9,746 nucleotides of DNA from Candidatus Woesearchaeota archaeon (GCA_003695045.1 RFJB01000114.1:1-9746); one strand, 5' to 3'; positions 1-6,836 are shown, counted from the first letter of the stretch. Notes: generated by a model from the letters alone, not told the origin. A program made the numbers and translations.

Positions 1-312
1 ATAATAGAAGATATGGCTGAAGAAGGCCACAATGTTTTCCTGATACCTGATGGTTCACTGCCAATACCGTACACAATGGAGCCGATAAAGATAAAGGCAG
101 AAGACGACACCGGAGGAGAGATTTACTTCAGAACGGTCTGCATGCCCACAAACAACGGCAAGTTATACATCCAGCTGGAGGGCGGCGGAAACAAGGTCTA
201 CGTCAAACCGATGTGGCCTGTGGCAAGCGGAAGCAAAATCGAAAGCGAGCCGATACAATACCGGAAAACTGCAACGGATGAAATAGAGTGGATACTCCCA
301 ACGGCGGGTTAA
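1..312 (+). CDS. C-terminal part of an unrecognised protein (5' end outside window)
   Basis: The frame is open from base 1 and ends at TAA 310-312. An in-frame ATG lies at 13, but the frame continues upstream without a stop, no clear ribosome binding site precedes that ATG, and the residues after it are not a signal peptide. I therefore treat the reading as the tail of a longer protein; a 99-residue protein starting at 13 remains possible. The sequence alternates polar and hydrophobic residues, is rich in Gly, Pro and Thr, has one Cys (in RTVCMP), and looks like a beta-rich domain. I do not recognise a family. The next gene starts one base after the stop, so the two are probably co-transcribed. 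This raises the possibility that it is also an envelope or secreted protein, which is inference only. Confidence 0.6.
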   Translation: MIEDMAEEGHNVFLIPDGSLPIPYTMEPIKIKAEDDTGGEIYFRTVCMPTNNGKLYIQLEGGGNKVYVKPMWPVASGSKIESEPIQYRKTATDEIEWILPTAG

Positions 313-313
313 A

Positions 314-3139
314 ATGAGAAAAGCAACAACACTCCTGATAATCATTGTTCTTCTCAGCACAGCAGTGCTGGGGGCGACAAGCGCGCCGGTCAGGCATGTT
401 CATGTAGTCACATCAGAAAATCCGACCACAGGATACACGGACAAGAACACCGCATTTACAGGAGCTTACTGTTCCGGAGAAAACACAGGGGTTGCGCGGG
501 CATACTTTGAATTCGATACTCAGGAACTGAACCAACTGGAGGAAAAACCATACTATTATTTTGTTGTTAAAGTATCTCAGCTTGCAGATAATGTCTGCCA
601 GAGCAGAAAGAAGATGGAGTATCTTGAACTGTATTCTGTTTCGGACGCAGAACCTGAACAGAAGATAACATGGAACACGCAGCCATCAAAAACAGGAAGG
701 CATCCTCTGGACGCCAAGCTAATACGTTCTGACAGCGTTTACTACTTCCAGATTCCCTCAGATGCGCTGGAACAAATGAAGAGCAAGAGGAGACCTATGC
801 TTCTTGTTGCCGCGGTTGATGACATGAACACGGAGTTTATATCAGTCAAGGAACTTCAAAAAAACGCCAGAATTGAAGCAAGAGACCTGCCAATAGTATA
901 TGACACCGACGGAGACGGGCTGGATGACGTTATAGAAGCGCAGTTAGGAACTGACATAACAAATCCTGATTCTGACGGAGATGGGATAAAAGATTTCAAG
1001 GAGGCACTCCACGGTTTGAATCCTGTAAAAAAAGATGTGGAGAAACAGAAAGATATCCAATCGGACTGCTCAAATATAAGATGCCCCACAGGAATAGCAT
1101 GCGTGGACGGAGTATGCCTCGTGCCCACACTCAGGGACGAGGAAATAAAAGAGAAAGCAAGGGAAATCCAGCAGAAGCCGGAAAGCTGCTTTCAGAGAGG
1201 CGGAGAAATCTGCACGCTTGAGCAGGACTGCGACGGGTACTGGGCAAGCGAGATAAACGAAAACTGCTGCTTCGGAAGCTGCGTGACGGAGCAGGATTGC
1301 GTGCTGCTGCCTCCGAGCATTGACAAGTACGAAGTAGAACAGGGCGACGCTGTCAAGATAACAATAACAGGCGTGGGATGCGAAGGAAATAGCGTGAAAG
1401 TAAAAATAAAAGAAATGGACGGAATTGGAAGCGAAGACGATATAACTGCATTTCTACTCCCAACAAGGATAAGAAATGGAAAAGCAGAGATAATCTGGAC
1501 TGCAGAAGGATATGACGACGGACTCTTCGGAGGCAGGAACGAGTACAAGATTTGCGCAAAAGCAGAGGGAAGCAGAGAGGCATGCGCCAAGAATTATGTA
1601 AAGGTAAAGCAACATCCAAAAGAGAAAACCTGCGCGGCAGGAGACGGGTGCAATATTGAGTGCGCTCTCGAAGAGGGAGACCCCGACTGCCTCTGCATAG
1701 ACCTTCTTGAAAAGAAGGCGGAAGGAAATTACAGCAATTTCACAGTGCCCGCTTACATATGCGACAGTTACGACGAGTGCTCCGCACCACTTCTGAGTTC
1801 AGAGGGAATCTGCTGCGCAAGCCCGTGCGTCAGGATAGACAGTTGCGGCAATGGCGTATGCGAAAGCGTCGAAAACGATGTGATATGCCCTGCGGACTGC
1901 AAGATAGGAGAGCCCAGGATATTCACATTAAAGTTTGACGGCAGCTTAACTTCTGAGGACGGACAGGGTCCCGCTGCAACCACTGGGGGAGAATTCAGCG
2001 ATGACGCTGTGTCAGGAATGTCGCTTTACGGAATTGCAGATGATGAGTATATCGACTATGCAAACCAGGATGTTTTCTACGGGTCTCAGGGAAGTGTTGC
2101 TCTCTGGGTCAAATTTGATGCGTTCACCTCTGAAGATTCGGCATACTTCCACACTCCAGACAGCAAAACCGTTCTTTACTACGACTACTGTGTGGGCTGC
2201 ACGGAATACGGAAAGAAGCTCATAAAAGCAAGAGTAGGCGGCATAGAAGCCCGTTATGAGGTAAATCCGGAGGAATGGGTTGGAAAGTGGCACCATATAG
2301 CGATGACGTGGAAAGGCGCGCCGGCGGGCATTGCCTCGTTATATGTTGACGGCATATTAGCAGACAGAATAGAATACACTGAAGCCAGCGGGGCCTCCAG
2401 CTTCAGGATTGGGAACAATTATGGGCTGTGGATGGGCTGGCACGATGGAAAGATGGACAACATGCACATCGCCAACTATAAAATGAGCGACGAGGAAATA
2501 GCTGAAATTTACTATTCAGAAAAGCCAAATTCAGACAGACCGGGCAACCCGTGCAAACTTGACTGTCCGGCAGGGTGCAATGATTACGGAGATTGCATTG
2601 CTCCGGAGGGATTCATGAGGATAACAGACCCGGGCAATCCGGAAAGGTACTGCCTGATAGAAGATTACGGCGACTCAATATATGAGAAAGGAAAACTGTA
2701 TTACACCGACTGGGATCAGGAGATGGAAGCATACGTCCTGAAAGAAACGGAAGACAGGTGCCTTGACGAACATGACCTTTGGGAAACGAGATGCTTCATA
2801 AGCGAAGAATACGGAACTTTCAATGTGAATGCGGGAAGGGTCTCCTGTCCGGCAGGGTGCAACGACGGGGCTTGCAATCATGAAGACAACAACCAGGAAT
2901 TCTGCGAAGACAGCGACGGGCTAAACTACTACACCCGCGGCACAACAATAGCATACAACAACCAGCAATACCTGAACAAAACAGACACATGCATCAACCG
3001 AAACACGGTAACAGAATACGCGTGCGACGGAAACACACTATACTCTGTGGAGCACCAGTGCGGAAATCAGGATTCCGACGCAAAAGGAGTGGAGATTACA
3101 AGCCAATGCGTGGACGGAGCATGCATCTTTCAAGAATAA
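314..3139 (+). CDS. Large secreted cysteine-rich mosaic protein (DNRLRE-like, TSP3-type calcium repeats, Ig-like, LamG, six-Cys modules)
   Basis: This is a 941-residue exported protein, probably at the cell surface or released. Residues 1-24 form a signal peptide: Met-Arg-Lys, a hydrophobic core, then Ala/Gly/Ser. Residues about 25-190 resemble a DNRLRE-type beta domain, with ITWNTQPS at 118-125. Two thrombospondin-3-like calcium loops follow (DTDGDGLDD at 197-205, DSDGDGIKD at 219-227). Small cysteine clusters lie at 252-268 and about 290-330, and an Ig-like beta stretch at about 336-433. Further Cys clusters follow, including CGNGVCE (511-517) ending CPADC (525-529). Residues about 536-735 are a LamG/concanavalin-type lectin domain, with the telltale WHHIAMTW. 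The tail (747-941) holds cysteine modules, two of them tandem copies. I count about 48 cysteines, implying many disulphides. There is no C-terminal membrane anchor. The likely role is binding glycans or surfaces; no catalytic motif is visible. The 3' end overlaps the convergent cca gene by 10 bases. Confidence 0.85.
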   Translation: MRKATTLLIIIVLLSTAVLGATSAPVRHVHVVTSENPTTGYTDKNTAFTGAYCSGENTGVARAYFEFDTQELNQLEEKPYYYFVVKVSQLADNVCQSRKKMEYLELYSVSDAEPEQKITWNTQPSKTGRHPLDAKLIRSDSVYYFQIPSDALEQMKSKRRPMLLVAAVDDMNTEFISVKELQKNARIEARDLPIVYDTDGDGLDDVIEAQLGTDITNPDSDGDGIKDFKEALHGLNPVKKDVEKQKDIQSDCSNIRCPTGIACVDGVCLVPTLRDEEIKEKAREIQQKPESCFQRGGEICTLEQDCDGYWASEINENCCFGSCVTEQDCVLLPPSIDKYEVEQGDAVKITITGVGCEGNSVKVKIKEMDGIGSEDDITAFLLPTRIRNGKAEIIWTAEGYDDGLFGGRNEYKICAKAEGSREACAKNYVKVKQHPKEKTCAAGDGCNIECALEEGDPDCLCIDLLEKKAEGNYSNFTVPAYICDSYDECSAPLLSSEGICCASPCVRIDSCGNGVCESVENDVICPADCKIGEPRIFTLKFDGSLTSEDGQGPAATTGGEFSDDAVSGMSLYGIADDEYIDYANQDVFYGSQGSVALWVKFDAFTSEDSAYFHTPDSKTVLYYDYCVGCTEYGKKLIKARVGGIEARYEVNPEEWVGKWHHIAMTWKGAPAGIASLYVDGILADRIEYTEASGASSFRIGNNYGLWMGWHDGKMDNMHIANYKMSDEEIAEIYYSEKPNSDRPGNPCKLDCPAGCNDYGDCIAPEGFMRITDPGNPERYCLIEDYGDSIYEKGKLYYTDWDQEMEAYVLKETEDRCLDEHDLWETRCFISEEYGTFNVNAGRVSCPAGCNDGACNHEDNNQEFCEDSDGLNYYTRGTTIAYNNQQYLNKTDTCINRNTVTEYACDGNTLYSVEHQCGNQDSDAKGVEITSQCVDGACIFQE
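2563..2580 (+). repeat. 18-base direct repeat, copy A
   Basis: CTGTCCGGCAGGGTGCAA occurs identically here and at 2845-2862, in the same reading frame. It encodes the CPAGCN core of two cysteine modules. Identical codons as well as residues suggest duplication within the gene or recent conversion. Confidence 0.85.
2651..2875 (+). repeat. Six-cysteine module, copy 1 (protein residues 780-854)
   Basis: The segment encodes cysteines at residues 780, 816, 827, 845, 849 and 854. It matches copy 2 in length (75 versus 74 residues), in the C-x10-C pair (816/827) and in the closing C-x4-C pair (849/854, ending GAC). A similar C-terminal signature, CPAGCND followed by a Cys, also closes the shorter module at residues 751-761. 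Confidence 0.6.
2845..2862 (+). repeat. 18-base direct repeat, copy B
   Basis: This is the second identical copy of CTGTCCGGCAGGGTGCAA, 282 bases downstream of the first and in frame with it. It encodes the CPAGCN core of the six-cysteine module at residues 780-854. Confidence 0.85.
2903..3124 (+). repeat. Six-cysteine module, copy 2 (protein residues 864-937)
   Basis: The cysteines are at residues 864, 893, 904, 916, 932 and 937. The module opens CEDSDGLNYYTRGT, a start I associate with repeated modules in secreted proteins of uncultivated archaea (memory, not a search), and closes CVDGAC. The C-x10-C pair (893/904) and the C-x4-C pair (932/937) match copy 1, while the rest has diverged strongly. 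Confidence 0.6.
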
Positions 3140-4551
3140 ACGTAAAGTTCATCCTTCTTTTCTATTAACTCCTTGACAAGCTGCTCCGGCAGACGAAACT
3201 TCGCAGGGATTTTAACAACAAGATGACCATCTTTGGTTACCGCGGAGGGATATTTCTTCTTGAAGCGCTCAGCATGCACTCTGTGAGAAACCGGAGGGCC
3301 GATATGGATTACCTGCTTTGGAAGCGGCTTTGAATCAAGAACAAACCAGAAAGCAGCAAAGTCGGATCTGTCCCAGAACCAGTCAGACGAGAACAGCTTA
3401 AAACCGTTCTCTGCAAGTGATTGATGAATCTTCTCAAATTTCTTGAAGAGCTTCGCGCCCACAACGTCTTCTTTCCCTGAAGGAACGCTGGGCAGAACAA
3501 GCAGAAGCTTTCTTCCGGCAGAACGCGGCACGATTTTCCTGAGTGAGAAAACAAACGGCTTGAAAAAGGACATGGAAGGCCTCTTCAAGAACTTTTTAGC
3601 GGCATCAATAAATCTGGAAAGAGACTCTGAACTTACTGAAGCAGCGGCGTTTCTCGTCTTATCAGTCGGGTCAATCACAACCAGAGGCCCAATCTTTGAC
3701 TTGTTGAGAACAAGCAATGCCTGATTTGGATTGGAGTAATGCTTTTCAGGGTCGATGACAACAGTGCCGGACTTGGACCATAATGACGCATGCCGAAGAA
3801 GATTGTCAAACCCTCCAAAGTGAAGCACCAAAATGTCAAGAACGTGCCCGGAGAAGCCGCGAACATACGACTCAGCGCCATATATCCTTCTGGACTTGCA
3901 GAAGAGCTTGGCTGCCCTAATATGATTCCGTAAAAGGCAGGAGTGGGGCACACGAACTCTTGCAGAGTTATGATTCTTGACGCTGGCAGTTTCGCATGAC
4001 GAGACCTTCTCCAGAAGGGAATAGTCAGAGAGGGTTATTTGGATGCTGCCCGCGGCATCTTTTTCTTTAAGCTTTTTGAGAAACCATTTGACATGGAGAG
4101 GGCTCATATCCGTAACATTCCTCGCCTGAACAGAGGATGCTACTTTCAGAACAGGAACAACCTCTATGGAAAAGTCGCCGATTGAAAAATGGAAGTAGTC
4201 CCTGCTGCCGTGAACCCTGGAAAGAGAGGCAAAAGCGCTTTCATCAGTTTTCATTAAGGCATGTTTGAGAACCGGCTCAAGAAGGTCTGAGAGGTCCTTC
4301 TCTGCGTATTTAGGTGGAAATGCAACAAAGATATCTATATCAAAATCCCCCTCAAGCAGAGTCCCCTTGGCAAGAGAGCCCCCCAGGATAACAGAACAAC
4401 CGGGAAAAGATGAAGAAACGCTCCTGCGAAGCGCCGAAATGAAGGGTTTGACAGCTGCCTTAACAGAGAGCTCGTCAGGACTGTGCTGAAGTCCTATTTC
4501 AAAGAGGAAATCCCTTATTGAAAGCCCTGAAGGGACTGATGATGGCGCCAT
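3130..4551 (-). CDS. cca: CCA-adding tRNA nucleotidyltransferase, archaeal class I
   Basis: The enzyme adds or repairs the 3'-terminal CCA of tRNAs from CTP and ATP without a nucleic acid template. The protein has 473 residues. The nucleotidyltransferase signature is clear: GGS 57-59, G63-T64, and DIDIF with D71 and D73 as metal ligands. Later class I landmarks are RIYGAE and VRGFSGH (about 223-236), FGGFDNLL, VIDPTDKTRNAA and RPSMSFFKP. The strand that should carry the third catalytic carboxylate reads IEVVP, giving Glu130 where I recall Asp (VDVVP) in the Archaeoglobus enzyme. About 40 residues (roughly 162-206) appear inserted between the catalytic head and the following helical domain, which fits a length above the roughly 437 residues I recall for that enzyme. 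The ATG at 4549-4551 follows GAGGGC, a plausible weak ribosome binding site. The gene is divergent from the MazG-like gene and overlaps the secreted-protein gene by 10 bases at its 3' end. Confidence 0.93.
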   Translation of the reverse strand: MAPSSVPSGLSIRDFLFEIGLQHSPDELSVKAAVKPFISALRRSVSSSFPGCSVILGGSLAKGTLLEGDFDIDIFVAFPPKYAEKDLSDLLEPVLKHALMKTDESAFASLSRVHGSRDYFHFSIGDFSIEVVPVLKVASSVQARNVTDMSPLHVKWFLKKLKEKDAAGSIQITLSDYSLLEKVSSCETASVKNHNSARVRVPHSCLLRNHIRAAKLFCKSRRIYGAESYVRGFSGHVLDILVLHFGGFDNLLRHASLWSKSGTVVIDPEKHYSNPNQALLVLNKSKIGPLVVIDPTDKTRNAAASVSSESLSRFIDAAKKFLKRPSMSFFKPFVFSLRKIVPRSAGRKLLLVLPSVPSGKEDVVGAKLFKKFEKIHQSLAENGFKLFSSDWFWDRSDFAAFWFVLDSKPLPKQVIHIGPPVSHRVHAERFKKKYPSAVTKDGHLVVKIPAKFRLPEQLVKELIEKKDELYVYS

Positions 4552-4572
4552 GCCCTCGTGAAGCGCGGAAGA

Positions 4573-4580
4573 TTTTAAAA
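4573..4580. promoter_or_regulatory. Palindromic TATA-like box between cca and the MazG-like gene
   Basis: TTTTAAAA is a perfect palindrome in the 64-base divergent gap. It lies about 22 bases before the cca ATG and about 36 bases before the MazG-like ATG, so it could serve as a TATA box in either direction. With the usual archaeal box-to-start distance of about 26 bases, cca mRNA would have almost no leader and the MazG-like mRNA a short one. This is inferred from spacing only. Confidence 0.4.
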
Positions 4581-4615
4581 TAGTTTTGGATTAAACTCTG
4601 AAGAAGGGATGAAAA

Positions 4616-4978
4616 ATGGACGAAGACACAAAAGTAGGAGATTTAAAAAGCCAGGTCAGAAGGTTTTGCGATGCAAGGGACTGGGACAGGTATCACAGCG
4701 CAAAAGACCTGGCAATAGGAATAATAACCGAAAGTTCCGAGATACTGGAGCATTTCCGTTTTAAGAGCCCTGAAGAAATAGAAGGGATGTTCGGAAATCC
4801 CAAGAAGAGAGAGGAAATAGAAGATGAGATAGCGGATGTCCTGTTCTTCGTTCTCCGGCTTGCACAAAAATATAACATAGACCTGAGCAGAGCTCTCAAG
4901 AGGAAAATAGAGAAAAACGAAAAGAAGTATCCTGTAGAAGTGTCAAGAGGAAGCAATAAGAAATACAACGAGTGCTGA
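4616..4978 (+). CDS. MazG-like nucleotide pyrophosphohydrolase (dCTPase/DCTPP1-like)
   Basis: This 120-residue all-alpha protein belongs to the MazG/dCTPase-like superfamily, whose members hydrolyse (d)NTPs to (d)NMP and pyrophosphate to keep abnormal or excess nucleotides from polymerases. The metal-binding signature is intact: E39-x-x-E42, then E71-x-x-D74 after the linker. The family style RDWDRYHSAKDL near the N terminus and KYPVE...KKYNE at the C terminus point to the single-domain DCTPP1-like group rather than tandem-domain MazG. The substrate (dCTP, modified dCTP or other) cannot be read from sequence. The ATG at 4616 follows GAAGGGATG, a weak ribosome binding site, and the ATG inside that motif (4609) is out of frame. 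The stop TGA directly abuts the stop of the convergent antiporter gene. Confidence 0.85.
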   Translation: MDEDTKVGDLKSQVRRFCDARDWDRYHSAKDLAIGIITESSEILEHFRFKSPEEIEGMFGNPKKREEIEDEIADVLFFVLRLAQKYNIDLSRALKRKIEKNEKKYPVEVSRGSNKKYNEC

Positions 4979-6100
4979 CTAAATCTCATGCGGCATAATC
5001 CGTATTGCAAGGGACGCGAGCACAGAAGTCAGCACCAAGACCGAAATGACCGCGCTGTAAGACGAAACATCTATCATTCCCTTGTGCAGGGCAACTCTTG
5101 CGAAAACTATGCCAAGCGTAACATTTATGCTAAACAGCCATCCTGAGAAAGAAGAAATCTTTCGGGACATGAACCTTCTGAAAACGAAATAACTGGAGAA
5201 GTACTTGGTCGACAAGACCAGAGCAGCGTAAAACAGTATAAACACAAGATGCTTTAGCTCCAAAACGCTGAAATCTGCCCCAAGACCCGCTGAAAAAAAG
5301 AAAATGGGCGCCATAAATCCGAAAATCACAGCGCGAAGCTTTTCTTCAAGAACATCATGCTCTTCTATCATCTCAGAAAAAAAGAAGCCGGCAACAAAAG
5401 CAAGCACGGCTCCGTGAACATTGATCTTCTCAGAAACGCTTAGCAGGGCAATGAGGGTGAGCAGTATGAATTTGACCTTGAACTCTGAAGAGTCACCCCT
5501 GTAACGCGAAAAGAGCCACCTTCCAAACCTTGGAAGAAACAGAAGAGAGAGAAGCACAATAAAGAGCACAAGAATTGAATAAAAAGAAACGCCTTCGAAG
5601 ACAACAGACAGAACAATCATGGAGATTACATCCACAAGCATTGCCGCGGAGAGAACGAGCTGACCGGAAGGTGCAGACAACATTTTGTTTTCTTTGAGAA
5701 CAAGGTAGATTATTGCCAGGGAAACAGGCGAAAAGGAAGCAGCCATAACAAGCGAGGTTGAAGAAGACAGATTGAAAATGAAAAAGGACGCGAGATAAAA
5801 CACCAGGAACGGAACGAAAAAGGATGTGATTCCCAGAACAGCACTCTTTTTCCAGTTTTTTCTTATGGAGTTCGCGTCTGTCTCAAACCCGGCAAAAAAC
5901 ATAATTCCCAGAAGACCGAAATTTGCCATAAGAGGAATCCACTGCTCTTCTGCCATGCCGAACAGATTTGCTCCAAGCAGGCCAAGAAGGATTTCCACAA
6001 TGGCTACAGACAGACCGAGTTCCAGAGCGAGTATTCCGCCGAATACAATGAGCAGTCCCATAAGAAATGCAGCGTCCATAGCATGCGGAATTAACTCCAT
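4979..6100 (-). CDS. CPA2/Kef-type cation/proton antiporter, membrane domain only
   Basis: This 373-residue integral membrane protein has about 11-13 hydrophobic helices and should exchange Na+ or K+ for H+ across the cytoplasmic membrane. Family landmarks are GLLGIMFFAGFETD (62-75), the SPVSLAIIYLVLKE region (124-137), the ion-site helix SAAMLVDVIS with D157, HGAVLAFVAGFFFSE (229-243), and APIFFFSAGLGADF (264-277). D157 aligns with the essential Asp of the family. The preceding residue is Val156, where electrogenic relatives have Asp and Kef-type proteins have Gln. The protein ends just after the last helix (IRIMPHEI), with no RCK/TrkA-N domain and no such gene beside it in the window. No ribosome binding site is visible before the ATG, so the mRNA may be leaderless or short-leadered. 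Whether it carries Na+ or K+ cannot be decided here. Confidence 0.85.
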   Translation of the reverse strand: MELIPHAMDAAFLMGLLIVFGGILALELGLSVAIVEILLGLLGANLFGMAEEQWIPLMANFGLLGIMFFAGFETDANSIRKNWKKSAVLGITSFFVPFLVFYLASFFIFNLSSSTSLVMAASFSPVSLAIIYLVLKENKMLSAPSGQLVLSAAMLVDVISMIVLSVVFEGVSFYSILVLFIVLLSLLFLPRFGRWLFSRYRGDSSEFKVKFILLTLIALLSVSEKINVHGAVLAFVAGFFFSEMIEEHDVLEEKLRAVIFGFMAPIFFFSAGLGADFSVLELKHLVFILFYAALVLSTKYFSSYFVFRRFMSRKISSFSGWLFSINVTLGIVFARVALHKGMIDVSSYSAVISVLVLTSVLASLAIRIMPHEI

Positions 6101-6130
6101 GTTTAAAAGTATTTTGAAAGCAAGAATGGC

Positions 6131-6145
6131 AAATATTTAAATAAA
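6131..6145. promoter_or_regulatory. AT-rich bidirectional TATA region between antiporter and glycosylase genes
   Basis: AAATATTTAAATAAA is the most AT-rich part of the 65-base divergent gap. Its centre is about 28 bases before the glycosylase ATG, the spacing expected for an archaeal TATA box driving a leaderless transcript. No ribosome binding site precedes that ATG, which agrees. On the other strand it lies about 38 bases before the antiporter ATG and could serve that gene too. Confidence 0.5.
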
Positions 6146-6165
6146 GCCACGGAACAGCAGAGAAT

Positions 6166-6825
6166 ATGGATGAACAGAAAGACAAACAGAAGGAGCTTGA
6201 AAAGGTGGCGGAAGAGATAAGAGAGTCGGACCTTCCTCTCAAGGAAAGCGCCACCAATCTTGTTTTCGGCAAGGGAAATCCTGATGCGGAAATAATGTTC
6301 ATCGGGGAAGCTCCGGGAGAGAAAGAGGACCTTCAAGGAGTCCCGTTTGTAGGCGCTGCAGGAAGAGAGCTTGACAAGCTCCTGCATCTTCTGGGGCTGA
6401 CACTTGCTGATGTCTACATAGCCAACATCCTGAAATACAGGCCTCCGAACAACAGGGATCCGCTGCCGGACGAGATAAGAGCCCACACACCATATCTTGT
6501 GAAGCAGATAAGAATAATCAAGCCGAAGGTAATCGCCACGCTTGGAAACTTCGCAACGAAGTTTGTCCTGGCAAAGTTTGACGTTGAGAGCATGAAGAGA
6601 ATCGGCGGGATAAGCTTCCTTCACGGAAAGCCGGTGCATATTGAAGCGGACGGACTGGATTTTACGGTTATACCGATGTATCATCCGGCAGCAATGCTGT
6701 ACAAACCGCCGTTAAGAAAAGTCATAGAAGAGGACTTTTTGAAGATGGGCGAGTTTCTGGGTCTGGAAACACGCAAAGGAGAGGCCCGAAAGGACAAGCC
6801 CCTGACAGAGTTTTTTCAGCCATAA
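6166..6825 (+). CDS. udg: Family-4-type uracil-DNA glycosylase lacking all cysteines
   Basis: This enzyme class removes uracil, the product of cytosine deamination, from DNA and starts base excision repair. The 219-residue protein has the family-4 motifs: GEAPGEKEDLQGVPFVGAAG (47-66), IANILKYRPPNNRDP (85-99), IATLGNFATKFVL (123-135), and MYHPAAML with H173-P174 (171-178). Family-4 enzymes normally hold a 4Fe-4S cluster with four Cys. Aligned by motif, those positions are Glu20, Leu23, Tyr91 and His107 here, and the protein contains no cysteine anywhere. The catalytic-loop residues look intact, so the enzyme is probably active but cluster-free. The last residues DKPLTEFFQP resemble a PCNA-interacting box, with Asp in place of the usual Gln. 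The ATG has no ribosome binding site and sits about 28 bases after a TATA-like box. It is the first gene of a likely two-gene operon. Confidence 0.9.
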   Translation: MDEQKDKQKELEKVAEEIRESDLPLKESATNLVFGKGNPDAEIMFIGEAPGEKEDLQGVPFVGAAGRELDKLLHLLGLTLADVYIANILKYRPPNNRDPLPDEIRAHTPYLVKQIRIIKPKVIATLGNFATKFVLAKFDVESMKRIGGISFLHGKPVHIEADGLDFTVIPMYHPAAMLYKPPLRKVIEEDFLKMGEFLGLETRKGEARKDKPLTEFFQP

Positions 6826-6827
6826 AA

Positions 6828-6832
6828 GGTGA
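6828..6832 (+). promoter_or_regulatory. Ribosome binding site for the PfkB-family kinase
   Basis: GGTGA, within AGGTGAG, ends four bases before ATG 6837 and matches the archaeal 16S 3' end. It lies in the 11-base gap after the glycosylase stop and fixes the kinase start, supporting translation from a shared mRNA. Confidence 0.75.
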
Positions 6833-6836
6833 GGGC

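Noticed and set aside
1192..1590. 132-codon open frame antisense to the secreted protein
   Set aside because: Its Ser/Pro/Phe-rich antisense composition, with no independent start signal, marks it as a shadow of the 941-residue gene.
3149..3163. T-rich terminator for the secreted-protein gene (CATCCTTCTTTTCTA)
   Set aside because: The T run is short and interrupted, and it codes the Lys/Glu-rich C terminus of cca on the other strand; support is too weak to annotate.
3934..4068. Intein or intron in cca
   Set aside because: The segment is only about 45 codons, remains in frame, and lacks intein splice residues (a Cys or Ser start with a terminal His-Asn) at its borders, so it is better read as a domain insertion.
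4616..4978. MazG-like protein as the antitoxin of a toxin-antitoxin pair
   Set aside because: No mazE or mazF-like gene is adjacent. The neighbours are cca and an antiporter on the opposite strand, so a housekeeping pyrophosphohydrolase is the simpler reading.
6103..6684. 193-codon open frame antisense to the uracil-DNA glycosylase
   Set aside because: It is opposite a conserved gene, has antisense-type composition and no motif, and also runs across the divergent promoter region.
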